Shown piece by piece: positions 57,022-64,000 of a stretch of 64,000 bases of DNA. The notes beneath the pieces were generated by a model. It did no database searches and was not told the DNA's origin. It saw nothing but the letters and a program-made list of their open reading frames with translations. Source of the stretch: Kribbella pratensis (GTDB taxonomy: Bacteria; Actinomycetota; Actinomycetes; Propionibacteriales; Kribbellaceae); contig NZ_SODP01000003.1 in NCBI RefSeq assembly GCF_004365355.1, positions 1,178,001 through 1,242,000 of the forward strand, written 5' to 3'. Numbering within the stretch: position 1 is the first letter of the stretch; every line of letters starts with the position of its first letter. Both the position numbers and the translations under genes were made by a program.

Positions 57022-57723
57022 GTGCCCGTTGTCGCCGCTGCTGTCTGCCCGCATCCGCCGCTGCTCGTGCCCGAGGTCGCTTCCGGCGCAGCCCCCGAAC
57101 TCGACGACCTGCGCACCGCTTGCCTGGCTGCGGTCGACGCCCTCTCCACCGCATCCACGATCGTGGTCATCGGCTCGGCGGCGCCCGCCGTACCATACGG
57201 TTTGGTACGGTTCCCGGCCGCCGCGGGCGGCTCGTTCGCGGCATATGGGGCGCCCGGAGTGCGGATCGGCAGCGGCGACCCCGTGCTCCCGCTGTCGCTC
57301 GCGATCGGCGGGTGGCTGCTGGAGCAGTCGAAAGCGACCGGGTTGCCGCGCACGTACGTCGCCGTACCGACCTCCGCGACGCCCGACGAGTGCCTGGGTC
57401 TGGGGCGGGAAATTGCTGCAGGCAACGACCGTGTCGGCCTGCTGGTGATGGGCGACGGCTCGGCCCGCCGCAGCGAGCACTCGCCGGTACATCTCCACCC
57501 GCGCGCGGAGATCTTCGACACCACCGTCGCATCCGCCTTGCAGCACAGGGATCTCGACGTACTCGCAGCCCTCGACCCCGACCTGGCGACGGAACTGCAG
57601 GCCGCCGGCCGCGCCCCTTGGCAGGTACTCGCCGGTGCTCTCGAAAGCGCTACGCTCACGCCCGACCTGACCTACAACGTCGCGCCGTACGGCGTCGGCT
57701 ACCTCGTCGCAGCGTTCACCTAG
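57022..57723 (+). CDS. LigB-like class III extradiol dioxygenase fold protein
   Basis: 233-residue protein, starts GTG 57022 as PVVAAAVCPHPPLLVPEVASG, with the family iron-ligand area CPHPPLLVPE and HSPVHLHPRAEIFD. Actinobacterial genomes often carry such a protein between tRNA-modification or lysine genes; activity is unproven. A copy of the dispersed palindrome is embedded in frame at 57188-57210 and encodes VPYGLVR. Confidence 0.8.
   Translation: MPVVAAAVCPHPPLLVPEVASGAAPELDDLRTACLAAVDALSTASTIVVIGSAAPAVPYGLVRFPAAAGGSFAAYGAPGVRIGSGDPVLPLSLAIGGWLLEQSKATGLPRTYVAVPTSATPDECLGLGREIAAGNDRVGLLVMGDGSARRSEHSPVHLHPRAEIFDTTVASALQHRDLDVLAALDPDLATELQAAGRAPWQVLAGALESATLTPDLTYNVAPYGVGYLVAAFT
57188..57210. 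repeat. Dispersed palindrome, copy 3, inside a gene
   Basis: CCGTACCATAC, central G, GTTTGGTACGG: same plan as copies 1 and 2 (three differences in 23 bases). It lies inside the LigB-like coding region in frame. Confidence 0.75.
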
Positions 57724-57734
57724 ATACTGACCGG

Positions 57735-58340
57735 GTGACTGAGGAACGGACGGGGTACCGGCGATCGGTGAAGTCGCCGCGCGGTGAGGCGCGGCGCCGC
57801 GAACTGCTGGACAAGGTCGCGGACGAACTCGGGACGAACGGCCTGGTCGACTTCTCGCTCCGGCGCGCGGCGCGGGCGGCGGGTACGACGCACAAGGTGC
57901 TCCTGTACCACTTCGACGGCGCCGAGGATCTGCTCACGCAAGCAGTCCTGCAGCTCCGCCAACGACGCATCACCCGCGCGCTCGCCGCCGCATCCGAAGG
58001 TCCCGGCGACCGCTCGCTCGCGGACCGGGTGCGCTCCATGTGGCCGACACTCATCGGCGAGGAGTCGTGGGTCCTCGACCAGGCGATCGGGCTCGCGATG
58101 TACGACGCCCCGCGGTACGCCGATCTCGCGCGGACCGCCTCGCGCCAGTACATGCCGACGCTGCTGTCGCTGTGTCCGGAGTCGTGGTCGGAGCAACGCC
58201 GGCAGGAGGTCGCCGAGTTGATCCTCGCCACCCTCCGCGGCTTCCTGATCGAGTGGCGGACCAGCGGCGACGCGGCCGGGATCGAGGCGGGGCTGGCGGC
58301 ACTGACCCGCGCGCTGGAGCGTGAAGAACAGGCCAACTAA
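57735..58340 (+). CDS. TetR-family regulator
   Basis: 201 residues from GTG 57735; the helix-turn-helix is GTNGLVDFSLRRAARAAGTTHKVLLYHFDGAEDLLTQAV. The ligand domain includes IGEESWVLDQAIGLAMYDAP. GATACT lies 6 bases before the GTG, so leaderless. A 14-bp palindrome lies 18 bases after its end, before the hydrolase gene, which it probably controls. Confidence 0.88.
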   Translation: MTEERTGYRRSVKSPRGEARRRELLDKVADELGTNGLVDFSLRRAARAAGTTHKVLLYHFDGAEDLLTQAVLQLRQRRITRALAAASEGPGDRSLADRVRSMWPTLIGEESWVLDQAIGLAMYDAPRYADLARTASRQYMPTLLSLCPESWSEQRRQEVAELILATLRGFLIEWRTSGDAAGIEAGLAALTRALEREEQAN

Positions 58341-58358
58341 GGCTCCTGGACAGTTTGC

Positions 58359-58372
58359 GAACCACGTGGTTC
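58359..58372. promoter_or_regulatory. TetR-type operator GAACCACGTGGTTC
   Basis: Perfect 14-bp palindrome 9 bases before the hydrolase ATG (58382). Typical size and content of a TetR-family operator. Confidence 0.6.
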
Positions 58373-58381
58373 ACTTTTCTC

Positions 58382-59308
58382 ATGCGCGAGAAAGTGAGCT
58401 TCATCAGCGGTGGGGTCGCGTGTGCGGCCTGGCACTACCCGGGAACCAACGGTGGGTGCGTGGTGATGACCGGCGGCTTCGCAGTGACGAAGGAGCCGGG
58501 GACGGACCGCTTCGCGGAGCGGTTCAACGCGGCCGGGTTCAGCGTGCTGGCCTTCGACCACCGGAACTTCGGCGAGAGCGCGGGCGAGCCGCGCCAGGTC
58601 GCCCGGATCCCCGACCAGCTCGACGACTGGCGGGCGGCGATCGCCTACGCCGCCGCGCTTCCGGGCGTCGAGCGGGTGGCGATCTGGGCGTTCTCACTTC
58701 CCGGCGGCTACATCCTTCAGCTCGCCTCGGAGGACCTCGGTATCTCCGCCGCCATCGCCCAGTCACCGAACGTAGACGGCCCGACCGTCACCCGGAACGC
58801 CTCCCGCTACCAAACCCCTGGCGCCGCCCTTCGCCTCGTAGGCCGCGCCATCCTCGACAACCTGGGCGCACTGGTCGGCCGCAAACCGCGACTGGTAGCG
58901 CTGGCCGGCCCACCCGGCACAGTCGCCCTGCTCAACACCCCCGACGCCCAGCAGACCGATGAGGCCCTGGACCCCGACAACCGCTACCGCGACTGGCAAC
59001 AGACGCTCGCCGCCCGCTCCGTCTTCCCAGCTGCCCTCTACCGCCCCACTAAGTACGCCCCGAACGTCCGGTGTCCGCTCCTGTACGTCGTCTGCGAAGC
59101 CGACCAGTCAGCCCTGGCAGCCCCCGCGGTAGCCGCAGCCAAGCGCACCCCGACCGCAGAGCTCCTTCAGGTCCCCGGCGGCCATTACGCGCCGTTCCTC
59201 GACGCGCACGAGCAGGTCGTCGAGGCCGAGCTGGCTTTCCTCACCCGGCACCTTTCCGGAAAGAACCAGTCACCCAGCGCCGATAAGTCACCGCAAACCG
59301 CTGCTTAG
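58382..59308 (+). CDS. Alpha/beta hydrolase
   Basis: 308-residue alpha/beta hydrolase of the S15/DltE-like group. Nucleophile elbow AFSLPGGY (first Gly of GxSxG replaced by Ala), acid in CEADQSAL and His in VPGGHYAPF. Starts ATG 58382 (MREKVSFISGG) just after the palindrome; a TTG further upstream is less likely. Its end touches the convergent unknown gene by 4 bases. Substrate unknown. Confidence 0.88.
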   Translation: MREKVSFISGGVACAAWHYPGTNGGCVVMTGGFAVTKEPGTDRFAERFNAAGFSVLAFDHRNFGESAGEPRQVARIPDQLDDWRAAIAYAAALPGVERVAIWAFSLPGGYILQLASEDLGISAAIAQSPNVDGPTVTRNASRYQTPGAALRLVGRAILDNLGALVGRKPRLVALAGPPGTVALLNTPDAQQTDEALDPDNRYRDWQQTLAARSVFPAALYRPTKYAPNVRCPLLYVVCEADQSALAAPAVAAAKRTPTAELLQVPGGHYAPFLDAHEQVVEAELAFLTRHLSGKNQSPSADKSPQTAA

Positions 59309-59946
59309 CGCTCGATCGGAACGTCCGGCCAACGGGCCGAGGTCGCGGCCAGGTCATCGCGACCAGCTGCCCGCAACTGGTCGATCAGCTCGGTGCGGGC
59401 CGCTTGTACGACGGCAGCCGCGGCGTCGGCCGACTCGTGTGGACCGGACCAGTTGCACACGGCGTCGCCTGCGTACCAGTCGCCCGACGCGGCACGTCGT
59501 ACGTGAGCTGTCGCGAGCCGGGACGCCGGAAGGTCGACACCGGCGAGCTCGACAACCGCCTCGACTGCGACCACCTCGGCGTCGAGGTCGAGCAGCGGCC
59601 GCAGCTCCAGTGCGTCGGTCAGGACGAACTCGTAGCCGTCCGGCGCACGCTCAGCCAGCCAGGCAAGGGCTTGCTGAGCGGTGTCCTCGAGGAGCCGGGC
59701 GTTGGATGGATCAGCCAGCGTGTGTACTCCGACCAGCCGCGTGTGGGTCGGGCGCAGTTCGTTCTGCCAGAGCCGCACCTGCAGCTCGTCCCGACCGGAC
59801 AGCCGACGGCCCAGGATCCGCGCCAGCCCGACCACATCAAAGTTCAACTCGTCCGGTGTCCGCTTACGGCCGGGCTCGAACGGCTCTCCGGGGCGAGTGC
59901 CGCGAGTGGTCCAGGGGCCGACATGCCACCGAGTCAGAACTGTCAC
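59305..59946 (-). CDS. Unknown 213-residue protein
   Basis: I do not recognise this protein. It has no membrane segments or signal peptide. It is mixed alpha/beta, rich in Asp, Glu, Arg and Ala, with repeated acidic helices (LEDTAQQALAWLAERAPDG; AAAVVQAARTELIDQLRAAG). The N-terminus TVLTRWHVGPWTTRG is hydrophobic-aromatic and the ending is RWPDVPIER. Convergent with the hydrolase, divergent from egtA across 200 bases. Confidence 0.7.
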   Translation of the reverse strand: MTVLTRWHVGPWTTRGTRPGEPFEPGRKRTPDELNFDVVGLARILGRRLSGRDELQVRLWQNELRPTHTRLVGVHTLADPSNARLLEDTAQQALAWLAERAPDGYEFVLTDALELRPLLDLDAEVVAVEAVVELAGVDLPASRLATAHVRRAASGDWYAGDAVCNWSGPHESADAAAAVVQAARTELIDQLRAAGRDDLAATSARWPDVPIER

Positions 59947-59988
59947 ACCCAGACCCTAACCAAGCCTGGCCGCGGGCCTTCCGACGTC

Positions 59989-60007
59989 ATTTCGCTCAGG
60001 GCGAAAT
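59989..60007. repeat. Inverted repeat ATTTCGC...GCGAAAT
   Basis: Perfect 7-bp arms around 5 bases in the region between the unknown gene and egtA; a possible operator. Confidence 0.4.
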
Positions 60008-60146
60008 CGGGTGTCCTGATCCGGCCGGAAAGTGTCGGTGGCCTCGGGAAGCATGCTGTGCATGAATCGACAGGCAGTGCAGACGTCACCGATGGGTAAT
60101 TCCTTGTCGGTTGTCCAGTTCTGGGTCCGGAGCTAGGTTCGCTGAC

Positions 60147-61379
60147 GTGACCTCGCCCGGTGGTTCTCCGGCGACGACTCCGATCGGCTCCCGGGCCGAA
60201 GCGGAGGGGTACGTCGCGATGGTCTGTTTCAAGCACGGTCCACCTCGGCTGTACGGCGTCGAGCTCGAGTGGACGGTGCATCACGCGGATGATCCGCACC
60301 GGCCCCTCGACGCCGGCCGGTTGAGCAAAGCCCTGGGGCTGCATGCCCCCGCGACCCTGGTGAGAGGCAGTCCGCAACTGCCGCTGAGCCGGGGCGCCCT
60401 GGTCACCGTCGAGCCCGGCGGCCAGGTCGAGATCTCAGTACCCGCGGCGGAATCGATTCCCCGGTTGATCGACGACACCGCCGCCGACGCCGCCGAGCTC
60501 ACGGCGCTCCTCATGGACGCGGGCCTGATTCCCGGCGCCTACGGCCTGGACCCGTTCCGCGCACCCCGCCGCATCCTCACCGTCCCGCGCTACGCGGCGA
60601 TGGAACACGCGTTCCAGCGGCTCGGACCGCACGGCCCGCGGATGATGTGCAGCACGGCGGGCCTGCAGATCTGTCTCGACGCCGGCGAACAGGACGAGAC
60701 CGCAGTGCGCTGGCGCGCCCTGCACGATCTCGGTCCCGCCCTCGTCGGTCTCTTCGCCAACTCCCGCCGTCGCGCCGGTTCGGACACCGGGTGGGCCTCT
60801 GCCCGGACCGAGGCGACCTTCGGGACCTGTGCCCCGTTCACCGAGCCGCCGCCGTTGGACGGCGACCCGGCTGCGGCGTGGGCGCGGACGGCGATGGAGG
60901 CGCCGGTGCTGTGCCTGCGGCGCGGCGACACCTGGGACGCACCGACCGGCCTGACCTTCGGCGCCTGGGCGGACGGACTGGCGGACGGACAGGTTCCCGG
61001 CGGCCGACCGACGTACGACGACCTGGACTATCACCTGTCCACGCTGTTCCCGCCCGTGCGACCGCGCGGGTACCTCGAGGTGCGGTACCTCGACGCGCAG
61101 GCGGGGGACGGGTGGATCGCCCCGACCCTGCTGCTCACCGCACTGATGTCCGCGCCGATGGACCAGGTCCTGGCCGCGGCCGAGCCCGCGGCGGGTCGCT
61201 GGTTCCCGGCGGCTCGTGAAGGGCTGGCGGACAAGCTGGTCCTGCAGGCCGCGCGAGACGTGGTCGACCTCGGCACCGAGGTGCTGGACCGGACCGGTGC
61301 GGATCCCGAACTCATCGCTGCCGTCGCAACCCGGCTGCAGCGCATCGTCGACGACACCCACGGAAGGCGAGCTTCGTGA
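60147..61379 (+). CDS. egtA: Ergothioneine synthesis: glutamate-cysteine ligase EgtA
   Basis: Makes gamma-glutamylcysteine for ergothioneine. About 410 residues from GTG 60147, GCS2 fold, seen as RLYGVELEWTVHH, LVTVEPGGQVEISVPA, GLDPFRAPRRILTVPRYAAMEHAF and YLEVRYLDAQ. TAGGTT lies 7 bases before the GTG, so leaderless. Overlaps egtB by GTGA. Identity is secured by egtBCD following in order. Confidence 0.94.
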   Translation: MTSPGGSPATTPIGSRAEAEGYVAMVCFKHGPPRLYGVELEWTVHHADDPHRPLDAGRLSKALGLHAPATLVRGSPQLPLSRGALVTVEPGGQVEISVPAAESIPRLIDDTAADAAELTALLMDAGLIPGAYGLDPFRAPRRILTVPRYAAMEHAFQRLGPHGPRMMCSTAGLQICLDAGEQDETAVRWRALHDLGPALVGLFANSRRRAGSDTGWASARTEATFGTCAPFTEPPPLDGDPAAAWARTAMEAPVLCLRRGDTWDAPTGLTFGAWADGLADGQVPGGRPTYDDLDYHLSTLFPPVRPRGYLEVRYLDAQAGDGWIAPTLLLTALMSAPMDQVLAAAEPAAGRWFPAAREGLADKLVLQAARDVVDLGTEVLDRTGADPELIAAVATRLQRIVDDTHGRRAS

Positions 61380-62728
61380 ATCACCAACTATCAGACCTGT
61401 CACCGGAAGGCCTGCGTGCCTTCGTCGGCGAGCAGCTGGAGCGGTCCCGGTCGCGGACCGTGCAGCTGACCGACGCGGTCGACACCGACGACCTGGTCAA
61501 GCAGCACTCCAAGCTCATGTCGCCACTGGTCTGGGACTACGCGCACATCGGCAACCAGGAGGAGCTCTGGCTGGTCCGCGACGTCGGCGGCCGTGAGCCG
61601 CTGCGTCAGGACATCGACGAGCTGTACGACGCGTTCCAGCACCCGCGCGCGGAGCGGCCGGCATTGCCGCTGCTCGGCCCGTCCGAGACCCGCGCGTACG
61701 TGACCGAAGTACGCGACAAGGTCATGGACGTGCTTGACCACGTGAAGTTCGACGGCGGACGTGAGCTCGTCGACAACGCGTTCGCGTTCGGCATGATCAC
61801 GCAGCACGAGCAGCAGCACGACGAGACGATGCTGGCCACGCATCAGCTACGTGCCGGTGCACCCGTGCTCGACGCGCCACCGCCGCCGCAGGGACGGGAG
61901 CTGCCCCGCAGGGAGGTGTTCGTTCCGGGCGGTGTGTTCGAGATGGGTACGTCGATCGAGCCGTGGGCGCTGGACAACGAGCGACCGGCGCACGCGGTGC
62001 ACGTTGCGCCGTACGTGATCGACACGGTCCCGGTGACGAACGGCGACTACTTGGGCTTCGTGCTCGCCGGCGGGTATCAGGACCCGCGGTGGTGGTCCGA
62101 CGCTGGATGGCAGCACGTGCAGAAGGCTTCGCTGGTCGCGCCGCGGTTCTGGTCGCACGACAACGGGGAGTGGTCGCGTCTCAGGTTCGGGCACCGGGAG
62201 CAGCTGCCGTTGGACGAGCCGGTCATGCACGTCTGCTTCTACGAGGCCGAGGCGTACGCGAAGTGGGCCGGGAAGCGGCTGCCGACCGAGGAGGAGTGGG
62301 AGTTCGCGGCGCGGTTCGACCCGGCCAGCGGCCGGACCCGGCGGTTCCCGTGGGGCGACGAGTCGCCGGGCCCGCAGCATGCGAACCTCGGCCAGCGCCA
62401 CCTCAGGCCGGCACCGGTCGGTGCCTACCCGGCGGGCGCGTCGCCGTTGGGTGTCGAGCAGTTGATCGGCGACACCTGGGAGTGGACGTCGAGCGACTTC
62501 CACCCCTACCCCGGCTTCCGCGCGTGGCCGTACGACGAGTACTCGCTGGTGTTCTTCGGACCGGACTACAAGGTGCTCCGCGGCGGCTCGTTCGGAACCG
62601 ACGAGGTCGTTGCCCGTGGCACCTTCCGGAACTGGGACTACCCGATCCGCCGGCAGATCTTCGCGGGCTTCCGCTGCGCCCGCGACCCGCGACCCGAGGA
62701 ATTGCACACCGAGGAGCTGCACGACTGA
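61376..62728 (+). CDS. egtB: Ergothioneine synthesis: iron-dependent sulfoxide synthase EgtB
   Basis: Joins gamma-glutamylcysteine to hercynine. 450 residues: DinB-like domain with the iron ligands (WDYAHIGNQEELWLVRD and QHEQQHDETM) followed by a formylglycine-enzyme-like domain with VPGGVFEMGTS, PVTNGDYLGFVLAGGY, LPTEEEWEFAARFDP, GDTWEWTSSDF and GFRCARDPRP at the end. GTG start overlaps egtA; TGATG junction with egtC. Confidence 0.96.
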   Translation: MNHQLSDLSPEGLRAFVGEQLERSRSRTVQLTDAVDTDDLVKQHSKLMSPLVWDYAHIGNQEELWLVRDVGGREPLRQDIDELYDAFQHPRAERPALPLLGPSETRAYVTEVRDKVMDVLDHVKFDGGRELVDNAFAFGMITQHEQQHDETMLATHQLRAGAPVLDAPPPPQGRELPRREVFVPGGVFEMGTSIEPWALDNERPAHAVHVAPYVIDTVPVTNGDYLGFVLAGGYQDPRWWSDAGWQHVQKASLVAPRFWSHDNGEWSRLRFGHREQLPLDEPVMHVCFYEAEAYAKWAGKRLPTEEEWEFAARFDPASGRTRRFPWGDESPGPQHANLGQRHLRPAPVGAYPAGASPLGVEQLIGDTWEWTSSDFHPYPGFRAWPYDEYSLVFFGPDYKVLRGGSFGTDEVVARGTFRNWDYPIRRQIFAGFRCARDPRPEELHTEELHD

Positions 62729-63489
62729 TGTGCCGCCATCTGGCCTACCTCGGCCCACCGGTCACGCTGGCGTCACTCGTCCTCGACCCCGACCATTCGA
62801 TCTACGAACAGAGCTGGGCCCCGGCCGACATGCGCGGCGGGGGCTCGGTCAACGCCGACGGCTTCGGCCTGGGCTGGTACCCCGAAGGTGACGTCACCGT
62901 GTCCGGCGGCCCGGTCCGGTACCGGCGGAGCGTGCCGATCTGGACCGACGAGAACCTCCCCGGTCTGGCCGGCTCGATCCGCTCCGGCGCCGTGATCGCC
63001 GCCATCCGGAACGGGACCGTCAACATGCCGTACGGGCAGGCAGCGGTCGCGCCGTTCATGCGCGGCAACTGGCTGTTCAGCCACAACGGACGGATCCCGG
63101 GCTGGCCGGACTCGACCCTGAAGCTGGCCGAGCGCCTCCCCGTCGTCGACCTGCTCCGGCTCGACGCATCGGTCGACTCCGCGTTGCTGTGGGCCCTGAT
63201 CCACAACCGTCTCACCGAAGGTGTTCCGCCGGCGGACGCGGTGGCAACCGTCGTACAAGAAGTCGAAGCGGCTGCGCCCGGTGCCCGGCTGAATGTCCTG
63301 CTGACCGACGGCGAGCAACTCGTCGCCACGACGTGGACCCACTCCCTGCACGTCCACCGGACGGCCGATTCAGTGACCGTCAGCTCCGAGCAGTTCGGTC
63401 CCCACCAGTGGACCGAAGTACCCGATCGTTCATTGCTGGTGGCTACCGCCACGACCTTGCACATCACCCCGATGGAAGGACAAGAGTGA
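62728..63489 (+). CDS. egtC: Ergothioneine synthesis: amidohydrolase EgtC
   Basis: Removes glutamate from the EgtB product. 253-residue Ntn hydrolase of the class II glutamine amidotransferase type with nucleophile Cys2 (MCRHLAYLG), SVNADGFGLGWYP, FMRGNWLFSHNGRIPG and the C-terminal half. Stop overlaps egtD by GTGA. Confidence 0.95.
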   Translation: MCRHLAYLGPPVTLASLVLDPDHSIYEQSWAPADMRGGGSVNADGFGLGWYPEGDVTVSGGPVRYRRSVPIWTDENLPGLAGSIRSGAVIAAIRNGTVNMPYGQAAVAPFMRGNWLFSHNGRIPGWPDSTLKLAERLPVVDLLRLDASVDSALLWALIHNRLTEGVPPADAVATVVQEVEAAAPGARLNVLLTDGEQLVATTWTHSLHVHRTADSVTVSSEQFGPHQWTEVPDRSLLVATATTLHITPMEGQE

Positions 63490-64000
63490 CCCTCATCGAC
63501 GTACATCTGACCCCGGACTACGTGGCACGTGCGCTGCGGGAGGACGTTCGGGCGGGGTTGTCGGCGACGCCGAAGTGGTTGCCGCCGAAGTGGTTCTACG
63601 ACGCGCGGGGGAGTGAGCTGTTCGAGGAGATCACCCGCCTGCCGGAGTACTACCCGACGCGGGCCGAGCGGGAGATCCTGCGCGCCCGGGCCGGCGAGAT
63701 CGCGGCGATCACCAAGGCGCACACGCTGGTCGAGCTCGGATCCGGATCGTCGGAGAAGACCCGGCTGCTGCTGGACGGGCTGCGCGATCGCGGCACGCTG
63801 ACCAGCTTCGTGCCGCTCGATGTGTCCGAGTCCGCGCTCCGGGAGGCCTCCGACGCCATCAACGTCGACTACCCGACGATCGACGTACGCGGTGTGGTCG
63901 GCGACTTCACCGCGCACCTGGACAAGCTGCCTGGCGAGCCGCCGCGGATCGTCGCCTTCCTCGGCGGGACGATCGGCAACCTGATCCCGGCGGAGCGCGA
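63486..64000 (+). CDS. egtD: Ergothioneine synthesis: histidine methyltransferase EgtD (5' part)
   Basis: Trimethylates histidine to hercynine with SAM. 171 residues are visible from GTG 63486: WFYDARGSELFEEITRLPEYYPTRAEREIL, SAM-binding LVELGSGSSEKTRLLLDGL, and FLGGTIGNLIP. The rest lies beyond the window. Same order as in mycobacteria (egtA-B-C-D). Confidence 0.95.
   Translation, partial: MTLIDVHLTPDYVARALREDVRAGLSATPKWLPPKWFYDARGSELFEEITRLPEYYPTRAEREILRARAGEIAAITKAHTLVELGSGSSEKTRLLLDGLRDRGTLTSFVPLDVSESALREASDAINVDYPTIDVRGVVGDFTAHLDKLPGEPPRIVAFLGGTIGNLIPAER

Overview
The window is about 70% G+C bacterial chromosome with strong third-position G/C bias. Its gene content is actinobacterial: a SigR/RsrA thiol-stress pair, two WhiB-type proteins, the fused 2-oxoglutarate enzyme Kgd with DUF6104 behind it, the 24-residue ribosomal protein bL37, a SigF/RsbW pair, a PdtaS-WhiB1 pair and the ergothioneine operon egtABCD. 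Style and content fit Propionibacteriales, and Kribbella or a relative is my best guess; that is inference, not proof. I saw no tRNA, rRNA, CRISPR array, insertion sequence or prophage.

Layout. 1-2703: MarR regulator, UspA protein and a DHA2-type MFS exporter (cut by the left edge). 2783-5340: YedK/SRAP protein, alpha/beta hydrolase, sigR-rsrA. 5346-8179: large HTH/NB-ARC/TPR regulator and the tiny bL37 gene. 8737-11954: membrane HD-GYP protein, a degenerate HD-GYP partner, and a DUF5317-like membrane protein. 12089-14034: DUF3311 plus SSS solute symporter. 14118-15981: membrane EEP hydrolase and DUF2785. 16098-17887: PdtaS kinase convergent with whiB1. 18280-19961: small membrane protein, sigF, rsbW. 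20101-25368: two polar amino-acid ABC cassettes in tandem. 25557-28679: malic enzyme, MDR oxidoreductase, GNAT, divergent WhiB. 28823-30523: CaCA exchanger divergent from an ArsR sensor. 30613-36153: hydrolase, ABC-like ATPase, DUF6104, kgd. 36579-39632: DUF3052, FadR-type GntR, small membrane protein, ABC-F protein with a structured leader. 39752-43871: metal island (CopB-type ATPase, TetR, DUF2218, DUF305, DUF6153). 43994-52070: a seven- or eight-gene operon of NCS1 permease, HyuA-like ATPase, three tandem DUF917 proteins and PucR. 52243-55267: L-fucose-type oxidative pathway. 55382-57723: FolP2-like, RibD-like and LigB-like proteins. 57735-59946: TetR, hydrolase, unknown. 60147-64000: egtABCD (egtD cut by the right edge).

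How it works together. Redox and stress control is a theme: SigR/RsrA, WhiB1, SigF, UspA, ergothioneine. Several local regulators sit next to matching palindromes: ArsR with a perfect 24-bp palindrome, TetR with a 14-bp palindrome, a CsoR-type box at copB, and a SigR-type promoter before sigR itself. At least a dozen genes carry a TANNNT-like -10 box 6-7 bases before the start codon and no Shine-Dalgarno, which points to heavy use of leaderless mRNA. The least understood part is the HyuA/triple-DUF917 operon, which contains a 39-codon reading frame made of two copies of a dispersed palindrome and overlaps both neighbours by ATGA.
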